From Cucumis sativus (Eukaryota; Streptophyta; Magnoliopsida; Cucurbitales; Cucurbitaceae): DNA of 64,000 nucleotides. The DNA lies in contig NC_026660.2 in the NCBI RefSeq assembly GCF_000004075.3, forward strand, positions 25,175,498-25,239,497. The letters run 5' to 3'. Under the pieces are notes generated by a model, which was not told the origin of the DNA, did no database searches, and saw nothing but the letters and a program-made list of their open reading frames with translations. Numbering within the stretch: the first letter of the stretch is position 1; every line of letters begins with the position of its first letter. Below are positions 1 through 13,067 of the stretch, piece after piece. A program made the translations under genes and the position numbers.

Positions 1-3000
1 GTTTTTGTCTCTAAGCTCATATCTGACACTATCTGTACATATTTGGAATCTCTTGTCTTTTTGAGTGAATGCTATCATATCAGTCTTAGACTGGTATGGT
101 TGCATTTACTTAGTTGAGATAGCCCGATACACTTGTACGTTCTTTATTTCTCTAGTATTCGATAAGAAAACTAAAAAATAAAACGAAATATTGGATACGG
201 TTGCATAAAGTTTGTTTTAGGTATTTTAGTCAAAGCTCTCGTAAAAGGGGTTGTTTTACCATTTTCGTCATACAATCAATCCAAAAGTCACACGTTCACT
301 AAAAAATCGACGTGAGTACAAACAAAAACATGCTACAAAATGATATCAAAAGCAGAAGATAGAGAAAATACAAAACTAGCGAAAGCCTTCTAGTTAAAGA
401 ATACATATCATAAAAGTATAGTCATCGTAGTTTATTACGCTATCACATTCTAATTACAAACTCTACTTCTGCCATTAAAAACTAACTGTAAGTGTTAGAG
501 AATAATTTTAACAATAAAAATCAAATTTTAGGGATAAGTTATCCTTTAAACCTCAAAAGATCAAATTAAAACTAAGTTAAAACATTAAGAACTATAAGTA
601 CTTGTTATTGAAAACAACAACACAAATAGACCGTTAAGTTCAAATTTTAAGGTCCAAATAGTTTAAAGTATTATTATATGTTCGTATAGAGAAAAAATTG
701 TGCATTTTTTAATTTAACAGGTCTGAACTATTTAAAGTTCACTATGTACTACTTGGACCACATAAACATAAAAGCTCAAAGCTCAACTTTGGTCTAAATT
801 TTGTCATTTACTAGAAAAACACCTTAGTATGTTTTCAACAGTTTCAGTACATCATTCCTACTAAATTTTTATAAATGGTTCAAAAATAGTTTGCAGTAGA
901 AATTCTTCCGACTTTTTTTAAATGAAAATTAGCACTTAATTAGATGGTGTGGTGACATATTACCATACTATTTTAGTCATTATCAATATCATTCAAAGGC
1001 TTAACTTATATCTAAAATTTGAAAAGATTTATACTTAAATGATATTTTTAGAACTTTTACGGGAAGAAATAGAAATAATATTACAATATTTTAAAATATA
1101 AGTATTTTTTAACAAGGAGTTAAAGTTTATGGTTTTTTTAAAATTAGAATTTAGCATATACATTGTCATGGATAATTTTTGAGTCAATAGTCACAAGTTG
1201 AGAAGGTCAAACTACTAGTAATAAATTAAAAAATAACAACCAACATATGAAGGCCAAAAGGAATGTAACAAATAAGTTTAGGGAAAAATAATCTTAGAGA
1301 GGAGATGAAATTGGGTCGAGTTGTCGAAGGTGCCCGCGTCGCCCTCAAAGGAATAGGCTGAAGGCACTTCGAGGGAGCCGTCCGAACCTCACTATTAGGG
1401 ATTCCATTATACAATTTCTAACTCAATAAATCATTTGTCACCTATCCTCAAGCTCTCTTTGTTTTATATTTTATTTTGTTTTCTTTGTCACTAGAAAAAT
1501 TAATTGAAAAATAACATATAAAATATTTTATATATGGAGTTATTGGCCAAAATGAAACATATTTGTCAAATACCCACAAATTAAAAAGAAAACTTTGGAT
1601 ATGCCAAATTCAAAAGGAAAAAAGTGCTTTTAAATTGAAGTACCGAAAGAATAAAGATGCACGTAACAAAAAGCATTGCACATGAATCAATGAAACCAAA
1701 TCAAATGCCCGAAAACGAAAAGTGATAATTATCATCTATTAATCACGATTCCAATTTGTTTTTTACAGAGAATCGATCATATTGTATTGTTGTAGGTATG
1801 AATCGATCATCGGACAAACAATGAAAAAGGTAAAAATAGAGAAGCATAACTTTTCTCACAAGTAGGATGAGAGTTGAAAAATTAGACAACGGTCAAATAT
1901 TACTTATTTGTTTAACACATTTCATATATGAGTTAGGTTTTGTTCAATTTTAGAGAGCATATTTGAGAGATAAACTATTAGTTTTAGATTTAGAAAATGT
2001 GTAGTTTTTTAAACTTAAGATTGTGTTTTAGAATTATGATGAAAAATTGAAATTGAACAAAAAAAAACTTTTAAAAAATGCAGTTTGTTTTTAGAAAACA
2101 AAAAACAAAATGGGGTTGCAAACATATATGGTTTTTCTTTTTAATAAACAAAAATTTGAAATCATAATAAAAAAAAACAGTAAAAACAAAAACAAAAAAT
2201 TTGAAATGGTTTAGGTACTTAAAATTTCAATTTTTACTTAAATGTATTAAAATCTATTGTTTGAGTCCCTTCATCTTTTTAGTTAGTTTTTAATAATATA
2301 TATTAAAAAAAAGTTAAATTTTAAGCCTCTTTCATAAACTTTTACATCGATCTTTAAACTTGTAAAATATTGTCTAATACTAAATAGATTCTTATAAATT
2401 TAATTGGATATGAAAAGTCACTCAAATTTTAAGTATACAATAAATCAATTGGCGTTTTAATTTGTTAATTTTTTTTATTTTGTTGATCATAGATTGAGGT
2501 TTTTTAATTATTAGTCTGAGTCTATATTCATTAAATCCATTGCTCTCTTTCTTCTTATTCTTCTTATTCTTCTTCTTCTTTTTTTCTTTCTTTTTTATTT
2601 TTCTGTACGGTTGATTGATTTTGATAAAAACATCGAAATAATTTTTAAAAAAGCCTTTTCTTTTCCACTAGCCTTTCAATAATGAAAATTTGAGTTGCTC
2701 TGTTAACCATTTTATTTAATTTTTTCTTAAAAAAGTAGTCTATATGCAAAACACTCATTTCATATGTTTATGTTTATGTTTGGCTGTCAACATTGAATTT
2801 AACAGTCCTTTTTTAAAATCTGCAAAGCCCAATTTTTTGTTGTTTAATTAAAATTTGGCCAGGAATTAAAACTATTTGGAAAGTGTTGTGAAATTCATGG
2901 TTATAGCTATTTGGAAAAGGCTCGTTAAATTATCAATAATCCAACTCATGAATAATAATTAATTTAATATCAATATAACACTGCTCTGACAAGCTTCAGT

Positions 3001-3067
3001 TTTGCACTTTACAAAATGAAAAGAAATTCAAATTCTAAAAAGGATACTTAAGGTCATCCACTACAAT
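1..3067. other. AT-rich spacer, no gene seen
   Basis: I see no coding region here. The stretch is strongly AT-rich with many short A and T runs. One patch near 1300-1400 is clearly richer in G and C than its surroundings but gives no recognisable protein on either strand. A pyrimidine-rich CTT tract lies near 2540-2600. The right end is the 3' flank of the first B3 gene. Confidence 0.6.
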
Positions 3068-4598
3068 TCATTGATCAGATAGGTTTAGGTTTTTTGAAAA
3101 AATCTTAACTTTAAAAACACAATAAGATTCATTCTTGGTGAGCAACTTAAACAAGCAAGAATCTCCAGGTTTTAAATCATTTTGCTTAAAAAATTCTGCC
3201 CAACCACCTGAGAATCTGATGCATCTTTCATAGTGTTTCAACTTCACATTCCATTGCTTCTTCCCCACCATAAGTTTTGCAGTATGCATTGTTGAAGAAA
3301 GGTGATTGTGAGCAAATGTCAGAGGAATGTTCTGCCAGATGAATCAGATTTATGAATAAATAAACATATAGCAATATTATTTAACTAAAAAGGGATTCTT
3401 TTTACTTACCAAAACACAGTTCTTGTAGCTTTTCATGTGAATATTGACTTTGAAGAAGTGATCATAATTGGGAGTCGTAGATTCCACATTTTTGTTATTT
3501 GCTAAAATGGGTGAAGGTGGAGAAATAATCCCTTCTAAAGTGAACAAAAAATGGCCCTTTTTTATCAATTGAAAGGACAAAATATGTCCTTCTTTTAAGT
3601 GATTTTCTTTTGCAAAAGCTTTCCAACCACTAGAAATGTAAGCAAACCCCACTTTACGGCTTTGGCTCCATTTGTAAATCATTGGCCAACCCATACCATC
3701 TGAATTTTCAATTTCTATCTTTCCGAACTCTTCATTCAAATGTCTCCTCGCAAAATATTTAGGAAGAAGCTACAAGTAAAAAAGAAAAGAAAAAACTTTT
3801 TTTTAAAACTCGAAAAGATCAATCCAAACAAACCCTTTTATTAAACATACATACCATGTTATAGCGACCTTCGATATACGATTTCTTCACAACAATTTTA
3901 AAACCAATTTTTTCAGGTTTTGCTTCAGTCTCTTCTGTTTGGGGTCTAGTAGTGTATTCTTCTAAAAAAAATCATGTAACAGTACTGAATACTGGCCATA
4001 TACAATACAATGACGAGTAGAAAAGAAGAAGAAAAACACGTTTCATGAAGAGAATTTTTAAAAATATTGAAGTTGTTGATCTCAAAAGAAAAAGAAGAAC
4101 ATGTACGTACCTTGGTTGGATTCTACATGTCCAATATAGTTGGAAGAATATTGAATTTCAGAACAATTTTGGTTGAAAATAAGAGTATGAAATGTAGAGT
4201 TTCCATCAAGTCTAAAAACCAAAAGTGAGCCAGATTTCAAACCGTAATGATTTGAAAATTCTTGCCACCCATTTTGAAGCCAAACGGTGCCGTTTGGTGT
4301 TGTCGTGGATTCCACCTTCCATTCCAAGCCGTCGGGAGTCTTAAGGCAAATGGGATTCGAAAGGAACTTTCCATAGTCAGTGATGAACTTCTTGGGAATC
4401 ATCTGAAAACAAACGAGAGAAAAAAACCATTTTTTCCCCAATATATAAAAGAGAAAGAGAAGGGAATTAGAGAAGAGCTTTTTTTCTTTTAATTCTTTGA
4501 GTTCTTACTAGTTTCTGGTCTTCAAGAGTTGCATGAAGAATTATCTTGAAAAAATGAGGATGATGTAAAACTTTGGCCTTAGATCGAGGAGAAGCCAT
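3068..4598 (-). CDS. REM-type B3 domain protein, gene 1 of 4
   Basis: Likely nuclear DNA-binding protein of the plant REM (Reproductive Meristem) branch of the B3 superfamily. Five exons join in frame: 4598-4509, 4402-4111, 3961-3855, 3769-3410 and 3331-3068, giving 370 residues. Three B3 domains lie near residues 12-108, 148-240 and 267-361; typical marks are the opening FFKI/FKIV strand, the KxF/FA strand after each first intron, and the GW..F...N.L..G core. The start was chosen because MASPRSKAK leads straight into domain 1 and matches the first exon of the three sister genes. Unlike the sisters, it lacks the acidic, serine-rich linker with basic clusters after domain 1: exon 2 codes 97 residues instead of 145-157. 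It heads a tandem array of four. Target sites and biological role are unknown. Confidence 0.88.
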
Positions 4599-6004
4599 TT
4601 AAAAATTGCAGGTTTATAAGTTGAGAAAAGACAAGGGAAGTGGTGATAATTTAAAGGGAAAAGAAAATCAGAATAGGAGGAAGGAGAGTCGGTAGAAGGA
4701 GAGGGGAAATGGGGATGAGGAAAGGGGAGATGGAAATTAAGTATAATGTGAGTATCAATTAATTATTAGCATGTGTGAAGTGTGAGGAGGTGGAAGCTTT
4801 TTTTTAAAAAAAATTGTTTGTTTTATGTCCATTTCAATTCCATTCCAGGGAAATTGCATATCCCATGGAAATGATCATACCTTTGTTCTCCATCATCTAG
4901 AGGTTAGAGGCCTAGGGCTACAATATGTATCAAAGGTAGTTTTGGTAAAAGGAAAAGGAAACGAGAAGATTCTGATTCATATAATATAGAAGAATATGGT
5001 GAGTGAGGTTGGTATAAGGCTGTTTGGAATCTGGATATTGCACCACAAATTGGGCATGCTTTCGCTTGGAAAGGGAATAAATGAGGAAACCAATTATAAA
5101 TTCATTAATTCTTATTAAGGAAAGGGAAATAAAATAATCAATATCGAGGAAGCTATGTTTTATATAAATTGAAAGTGTAGAATTACGACGTTCGTTCAAC
5201 TTAAGAAAATGTGAAAATATATATGGAAATGTTGATTTTAGTAAAAGGACGAGAAAGACATAATTTGAGATGTTAGTGATTTTTAAACCCTCAAAATCGA
5301 GTTAATGTTTGATTTTATACATTTTGATTTTATCTTTTTCTAATTTCAATTAATTTATTAAACTATTTTATTTTTTTGTTTTTTTAAAATCTAATCCTCT
5401 CAACTGTTTTGATTTCACTTCTAAATTTTTATACAAGGAGCCGTCGTAAATATAACAATTATATTAAAAATATTAACATATATATTAAAAAAATATTAGC
5501 ATGTCTCGATTACCATTAAATTAGACTCACTTTATCATATTCATACATACTCAACAACAAATTTAATTATAACGACATCCTATCCTTTAATTTAATACAT
5601 ATAATATAATTTAAAAGCTCATGCATTGCCACAAACTAAGGTAAAGTTCATAGATGTGGCCTCATGCATTGCCACAAACTTTATAATAAAACTACATCAT
5701 TAAAATATATACATACGATCAAGACAAAATTAACTTTTTCAAGCAGAATTCATAAAACAATTAGAAAATCCAAATTAAACAATTAGTATTGCAAGAAACA
5801 AAAACAAAAACATTAATAATATATTGCATTACACAATTCGGTCCAACTAACTTTAACATATCAGATTAATTCACCCCCAAGAAGGTCATCTTTCCACTAA
5901 AATGAAACCCTTCTCCAAATTTAATACAATTCCCAAAAAGAAAAAAAGCAACATATAGTAAAAGCAGTTAGTAGTCCGACTGAAGCATATCAGTTTGTAA
6001 ATAG
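4599..6004. other. Spacer between B3 genes 1 and 2
   Basis: Contains the likely promoter of B3 gene 1 (minus strand, just right of 4598, purine-rich on the plus strand) and the 3' flank of B3 gene 2. No other gene is visible. A 20-base direct repeat occurs at about 5618-5637 and 5661-5680. Confidence 0.5.
5618..5680. repeat. Short direct repeat, two copies
   Basis: The 20-base word beginning CTCATGCATTGCC occurs twice, 43 bases apart. The sequence between differs, so this is a small local duplication, not a long tandem array. No function is evident. Confidence 0.7.
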
Positions 6005-7612
6005 CTAACTGAAAATGGAAACTTTAAAAATGCAATTTCTTTTGCTCACCATTTCAAACAAGCATGTTTCCCCATCTCTCAACATATTCTCACGATAAAA
6101 TTTACTCCAACCAGCTGAGAATCTGCAGTGATTCACATATTGCTTCAATTTCACTTCCCATTCTTTGTTCCAAACTTGAAGCTTTGCATGATGCATTTCT
6201 GGTGAAAAATGCTTATTTGCAAAACCCAGTGGAATGTTCTGCCAATCAACAACATACGATGGTTCACAATTAAACTTTATCCCATTAGAAAATATGGAGA
6301 AAAAAAATATATCTATTTTCTATTTTTACCAGAACTGTATTCCCATAACTTTTCTTGTGAATCTGCACTTCGAAGAAAGGGTTTGTGGTTGACGCAGTTT
6401 TGTTCTTTGGTGAAGAAGAGGGAACTGTGATATTCTCTTGTAATTTGGTGAATAAAAATTTGTCTTTCTTAATGAGTTCAAAGAACACAACATCCCCTGG
6501 TTTCAACAGATTTTCTTCTACAAAATCCCTCCACCCTCTTGAAATATAGGCAACTTCATCATCACTTTCACTCCATTTGTACAAAAGTGACCATTTTTTA
6601 CCATTTTCAGTTTGGATGCTTATACTTCCAACTTCATCTGATAAGTATTTTCCTGCAAACTCCTTAGGAATAACCTCCAATAATACCAATAAAAAGAAAA
6701 CACACACACACACACACACAGCTTCAGCCACTCCAGTAAATAATTAATCAAAGGAGAAAATAAAAGTTCAACAAAATCAAACAAGAACTTACCAAATTAA
6801 ATCTACCTCCAACATTTGATTGGCTCATCACAACTTTAAAGCCAAGTTTCTCATTTGATTCCCCTCTGTTTTTTAATTCTTCTATTCTCCTTGAAATTTC
6901 AACTTCTTCTTTTGGTATATCACTAAAAATGTTGCATTCTTCTGCAAGTAATCCACTATGTTTTTAGAACAGCTTTTAAAATGACTAAAAATAACTGCCA
7001 AGGCTTCATGTAAATTAGATACCTCCTTCTTCAGGTTCTGTTTTGATTGAAAAGTGGTCTTCCTTTCTTGTTTTCTTACTAAGTCGACGACGAGGAACCG
7101 AAGCCTTATTCCTCTTCTTCGAATGTGGGCAGAAACTCTCGGAGCCATCAGAATCCGAATCAAATTCTTTTGTAAAATCTTTAACATTCCAAGAATATTC
7201 GGTTTCCATTGCTGTTGTGTTAAATATGTTTACTTTAAAACTCGAAGTTCCTCTACTATTCAACAATTTAAAAACCAACAAAAAACCATACTCCAAGCAG
7301 TAATGTTCTGAAAATTTATCCCATCCTTTCTCCAACCACACAGCGCCGTTATCTGAAGTTGTCAAGCCAATCTTCCATTCTCTTCCATCAGGAAGCTTCA
7401 GAATAACAGAACTTGATAACAACTTACCATAGCTTTTTATAAACATCCTTGGAATCATCTGAAAGAAAAAACAGAGCAAAAAAACCATTTCTTTCAGACA
7501 ATACAGAACTTCAAAAGGCAAAGTAAAAAAAAAACATTATTGTCATCACCAATTTTGGGTCTTCGACGTTAGTGATGAGAAGGATTTTGAAAAACTTGGG
7601 AGGAGAAGCCAT
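6005..7612 (-). CDS. REM-type B3 domain protein, gene 2 of 4
   Basis: REM-like B3 transcription factor of 408 residues from five exons: 7612-7550, 7458-7023, 6941-6793, 6674-6330 and 6238-6005. B3 domains lie near residues 5-100, 200-290 and 315-405. The start MASPPKFFKILL places the first domain at the very N-terminus, as in genes 3 and 4. After domain 1 comes an acidic serine-rich stretch (DSDSDGSESF) followed by basic clusters (SKKRNK, RRRLSKKTRK) that look like a nuclear localisation signal. Introns fall after the first strand of every B3 domain in phase 0. Intron 3 holds an AC microsatellite at 6700-6720. The protein ends soon after the last strand (FKVSIFS), with almost no tail. Role unknown; nuclear DNA binding is inferred from family. 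Confidence 0.88.
6700..6720. repeat. AC microsatellite in B3 gene 2 intron
   Basis: About ten AC units lie in intron 3 of the second B3 gene, next to the acceptor of exon 4. On the coding strand this reads as GT repeats upstream of the acceptor. Confidence 0.85.
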
Positions 7613-8797
7613 TGAGAGTGATGTGCAGAGAATGAAATGAAGTTCAGTGGGGAAGATGGAGTTGGTTTCTTAAAAAATGGGAGCGCCCTTTCAAATAATC
7701 AGATCCGTGTTCTTCAAAGGATTCTGTACCATATTGCCGCTGCCTGGAGATTTGGTCTTGATTAAAAGAAGAGAGAGCAATGATTATGGTGTGGAAGGAG
7801 AAGGGTCAGACTTTCTGGTTCTCTCTCTTTTTTCTGTTGCAAAATGAAAAGACACCAAATATTTTGTTTTCTCTTTTAAAAATGGTCCGTTCATTTCTTT
7901 CTATTCTTAACCTTACACTCATTTAATTACTAGATGTTAAAGCTTACGTATGAAAAGTACATACTCTTAACAAAAAAAAAATAATAATACACTTCCTGTT
8001 CTAAACTTTGTTGTCACTTGAATTTGGTCTGTAAAGATAAACATTTAATTTCTATCGTTTCAATATTTTGTAATAATCTAATTGTGCACTCTCAAATTTA
8101 TTTTATGTGTAAAAAAAAGTATTTCTAATGTTTGATGAGGTAGGTCTGTATTTTATATAAATATTGAGGATTAAATCTTTAAGAAATATCTTGAATATTA
8201 AATTCTTTTGATGAAAAAAATATTTAAAACACATTTTAAAAACTAACTCGAGTTATCAAATACTTGTTTGAGAATGACTTATTTTTTAATATAAACACTA
8301 TTGATAACAATCAAAATACCTTCAGCATCAAATTAATCACCATCTCCCAAAACTAATACCAATTTTCTTGGACGGAAGATATAAATCAACTTCACAATTT
8401 AAGTAACCAAAAAGTAGACAAATTTAATTAATCACCATTGATTGACAAGTCCCTAACAATTCTAAAAGATTTCATCAAAACATTACATCAAATAGAAAGG
8501 TGAGCTGACATTCACCTCGTTCCTAAAGAAACAAAAATAAGAAGAAGAAGCCTCAGATTAAAAATATATATTAATCATAAAAATCAAAATACATGTCAAG
8601 TTTTGAATTCCTTTAGCTCCACATATTGAGCACAAAATACACAAAACACATATATTAACTTACCCTTCCAAATTTCACCAAATACATTATTCTACCCTTA
8701 ACCAAGAGAGAAAGTTCAAATCTTCTGACTCTCTCGCTTGTAGAACTTACAAGAAAATGTCCAAAGAAGTAGAGCAAAGTTTTGGCATTAGAATATT
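7613..8797. other. Spacer between B3 genes 2 and 3
   Basis: Left part is the 5' flank of B3 gene 2. Right part, from about 8700, is the 3' flank of B3 gene 3 and closely resembles the 3' flank of B3 gene 4 near 12960-13067. No other gene is visible. Confidence 0.5.
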
Positions 8798-10942
8798 CTA
8801 ATCCATAGAGACAGAGGTTGAAACTTTTCTGAAAATACTTACTTTAAGAACACAAAGTTTTGTGTTAACCATCTCAAACAAACATGTATCTCCATCTTCC
8901 AAACCATTCTCAGAATGAAATGTGCCCCAACCAGCTGCAAATCTAACATGACTACATGCATATTTCTTTATGCTCACGTCCCATTTTTTATTCCCAACTT
9001 GAAGACTTGCAGACTGCATTTTGGGTGAAAAATACGCCCCTGCAAATCTCCTAGGAATGTTCTGCGTCATTCAATTACAACATAAAAATTATTCAACTTT
9101 CATCAAGAATTTACATATAAAATTGGAAAAGGGAAGTTGTTTTTCTTTTTTTTTTTTTGTTACCAGGTACGAATTCATGTAGCTTTTGGACACAATGTCC
9201 ACTTCAAAGAAGGGATTTCCTGTGGTTGCTGTTTTTTTCTTCGGTGAAAGTGAATTGTTTTGTAATTCGGTGAACAACATATTGTGTTTGTTAATCAATT
9301 GAAACAATCCAATATCTCCTTCTTTCAAGCGATTTTTCTCAACAAAATGCTTCCATCCACTTGAAATGTATGCAAAAGTTGCTCGATCCGTTCGACACCA
9401 TTTGTATAAAAGTTGCCAATTTCTACCATTTGTAATTTGAAGGTTAATAGTTCCAGATTCCTCAGATAAATATTTCACAGCAAAATCGTGGGGAATGACC
9501 TCCAAGACACAAATGAAAAATATATAAATAAATAAATCAAACAAGGAGTTCGTTGAGGGATTTGTAAAACATGAGGGGCTTACCATGTTAAATCTGCCTT
9601 GTACGTTGTTTCGTCGCATGACAACTTTGAAGGAAGGTTTATGATCTGATTTTGAGCTGAATCTCTGAGTTGTTTCAACTTTCCTTGGTGATTGTTGCTT
9701 TTTCCTCGAAGCCTTAACTTCGTGTTTTGGGACGACTCTTTTCTTACAGCTTGGAGTCTCTCTGGATACATTATTGCACTCTTCTTCTGCATGCAGTTGT
9801 TGTGGTGTATTATAGCATTTTTTAAAGACTTGGTGAAAACTAATTCAATTACCACTAATTTAGTTTTTATAAATTAAATAAAACAATTTAACATCAACCA
9901 TCGAAAGTGAGTACTAAAAATGAAATACCACAATTAAGTGGAAAAAGCTCTAAACGTTGGACAAGAATGGTATTTTTCCATTAAATAGTGGGTCCTATGG
10001 TTAAAACTTAAAACTCTACGGCTGTCAACTATATAACTTCACTCTTTTATCACTCCATGAAACCACACTACACTACTTTTTAAAACGAATACTATTCCAG
10101 AAACATAGCTTATCAAACAATGAATCTCTATTAAAAAGTTGCTTGTTTCATAAATGCATATAAATAAACCATTCAATCTAAAACAATACAAGGAGAAAAT
10201 AGCATACCTTCTTCTGCATCTGCAGGTTCTATTTTGATTGTAGACGAACCGTCCTTTCTCATTTTCTTACGATTTAGCCAACATGGAACTAAAGCATTCT
10301 TCCTCTTCTTCGAATGTTCACGAAAACTCTCTGAACTTTCATCAGAATCGGAATAAGAATAACCCGAATCCGCATTTGTATCAGAATCCTCCTTCAATTG
10401 TGGTGAAGAAGAAACGTATTTGGTTTCCACTCCGGTTGGGTCAAATATAGTTACTTCAAAATTCGAACTCCTCCTTCCATTTAATAATGTAAAGATCAGC
10501 AACGACCCAAACTCTAAACAATAATGTTCTGAAAATTTATCCCAACCCTTTTCGAGCCAAAGGGCGCCGTTCGTAGCCTTTCTCAAACCCACCTTCCATT
10601 CAAGGCCGTCTGAAAGCTTTAAATTAACCCAATTTGACAAAGCCTTACCATAATCTTCCACAAAAGTCTTCGGAATCATCTGAAAAAACAAAACCCAAAA
10701 GAAAATGTTTCTTAGAACTTGAAAAGTGGCACCTTTTTGTTTCCCCTATTTATGGGCGGGAGGAAAAAGTGATAAAAATCATAACTTTAAAAGATGGGTA
10801 TGCTCTACTTCTTGAAAAGGCTAAAAAAACTGATAATGAAGAATGTGTAAAGAAAAGTGAAGGGAGGATGTATTTTCACCAATTTTGGGTCGTCGAGATT
10901 TCTCTGCAAGACCATTCGGAAGAACTTCGGTGAAGAAGACAT
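8798..10942 (-). CDS. REM-type B3 domain protein, gene 3 of 4
   Basis: REM-like B3 protein of 445 residues, the longest of the array. Exons: 10942-10880, 10679-10208, 9786-9584, 9499-9164 and 9061-8798. B3 domains lie near residues 5-100, 231-320 and 342-435. The linker after domain 1 is acidic and serine/tyrosine-rich (SGYSYSDSDESSESF), then basic (SKKRKN, NRKKMRK), fitting a nuclear signal. Exon 3 adds a second basic linker (CKKRVVPKHE, SRKKQQSPRK) before domain 2. The start MSSSPKFFRM matches gene 4. Flanks and introns are close to gene 4, so the two are a young pair. Known biochemistry of B3 domains is sequence-specific DNA binding; the specific role here is unknown. Confidence 0.88.
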
Positions 10943-13067
10943 TGTGTGCGTTTTTTTTTTCTTTTCCTTTTTTGGAGAAAGGCCAGAGGTGAAGGTGGAG
11001 CTATGACGATGCTGCAGAGTGAAGAAGAAATGGAAGTGCCTGTTCAGATGAAATTATATGATTCGACGACGTTTGAAGGATACTATTCGCCATGTCATGT
11101 CCATAAATTAGTAAAATGGGAACTTTTGGGTTACGCTTTGTTTGATTTTTTTTTTTCTTTAAAAGAAAAACTACGAGTCATTTAAAAACCAACTAATGAA
11201 CCCTCGAATTACATTTTCGGTACAAGTGGTGCGACTGGCGATGTATGGATTGTATCATTGATGCCATCAGACGGTTCAAATCAGCTTGTGGCCCTTCAAG
11301 CTTGGGACCTGTGCTCGGTAGTTACACTAACAGCAATAGTATGAATAGTAATTAACTATACACCAACAGCCACCAAAATTTATCAGTAAAAAAATATGAT
11401 TTTACTATATTTACGATGAATTATTTTCAACTGACAAATGAAAATAATAAGTTACTGGTCTAAAATCTAATTACTAAATTTATTTTCTATGATATAAAAT
11501 ATAGGAAAACTAAATAAATTGTTGTTCAACATTTTGTAAATAATTTTTTTTTCGTTATATTTAAAAACACACATAGTACCTACTTTAGGAATTAAGAACG
11601 AAATTGTAATTAAAATGTTTTTTTTTTTTGTGTGTTTTATATGCATAAATTTTAACATATTTTTACTATGGCAAAATATTTTTTATTTTTTATTTTTATA
11701 AATTTGAAATTTTTTGTTTTTATGTTTTTTTTTTAAATATTAAAGATGAAAATAAGTTTTTGACTTTTGGTATAGTTTGCCTAAAATAAACTGAAACAAA
11801 TAAAAAAAGATTTTGAATAAAAACATCAAATGGGATTTTTATTAATACTTTATGACTCTTTTATATGGGAAATTGCACCAAATGGTCAAACACACATTTA
11901 GAAAAAAAAAAACTCATAATACTATTCTTTTTATATATTGGGAATATAACAAAATTAGTGATATCAAAGCTATCAAACAGTAGTCATAAACTATTAGACG
12001 ATAATCATAGAGTTATCACTTTTAAATTTGATACTTTTACAAATTTATAAAGTGTTTTGACATAAGTTTTATTATTATAAATATTTTTTTTTTTTGCTAT
12101 TTTTGGAAAAGCTCCCTTTTATATTCAATTTTGGGAAGGGGTTCACGTTTGATTTTCTAGATTCTTTCCAAACAGACAATGAATTGAGTTAAAAAGTAAA
12201 AAGTAAAACACTTTGTTGAAATGGGAACTACAAATTGAATTTAGAAACATGTTAGATATTGATTAGAAATACATAAATAGTAAATTTTAGAAGGAATAAT
12301 TAAACCTAAAACAACATTTTTTTTTGTATACATGACAAAATCTATGAATAATAAATCAATATTTGTTGACCCTATAAATCAATATTTGTTTAAAGGGTCA
12401 ATCATGGTAGATTTCGACAAGTTTTGTTATATTTACATATTTTTAAAATGTTACTATACCATTAATTATTTTGAACATAATTACTGTATTCACCCCTATT
12501 TAATCATAAATTAAATTATGTATCATTAAAATAAACAAAGGTGAAAGTAAAAACAAAAACAAAATTGAATGGTTTGGATGAATAGGTGGTTTTTTCACTT
12601 GGAACTTTTTTTTTCTTGCTATATATATTTTTTAAAACAATAGTTTCATTAATTTTTCAATCTATAACGATTTTCTTATTGTCAAATTCAATTCATGTCA
12701 TATTATACAATTCGTTAATAGTAGATTAACAAGTCTCTAATTTGACAAAAACTTGGTCAAAACATAACATAAAATTATATCAATTATAGAATCTCATCGA
12801 CTACATTTACATACATAGTCCAACTAATATACGTATGAAATCTCATCAGGTTCAAATTCCCTTTTACCTCCACAAAATATATACTCAACATAAACTTATC
12901 CTTCTAAATATTTTCAACACATTGTTCAATTAGATCAGCTATATCATCGACCAAGAGGGAAAATTTCTTACCTTCACAGTCTACCTCATACATAACACTT
13001 AAATAAAAGTCTAAAGAAGAGCAAAGTTTTGGCATTAGAATATTCCTGTCCATAGAGAGGCTGAGGT
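10943..13067. other. Spacer between B3 genes 3 and 4
   Basis: The left 300 bases are the 5' flank of gene 3 and resemble 15417-15600 upstream of gene 4. A less AT-rich patch at about 11205-11345 gives no recognisable protein. The remainder is very AT-rich, and 11860-12110 carries a weak relative of the CTATCA/GATAG repeat seen elsewhere. No gene seen. Confidence 0.5.

Noticed and set aside
1226-1414. 62-codon frame on the minus strand
   Set aside because: No family motif, and it only exists because the patch is GC-richer. Not called as a gene.
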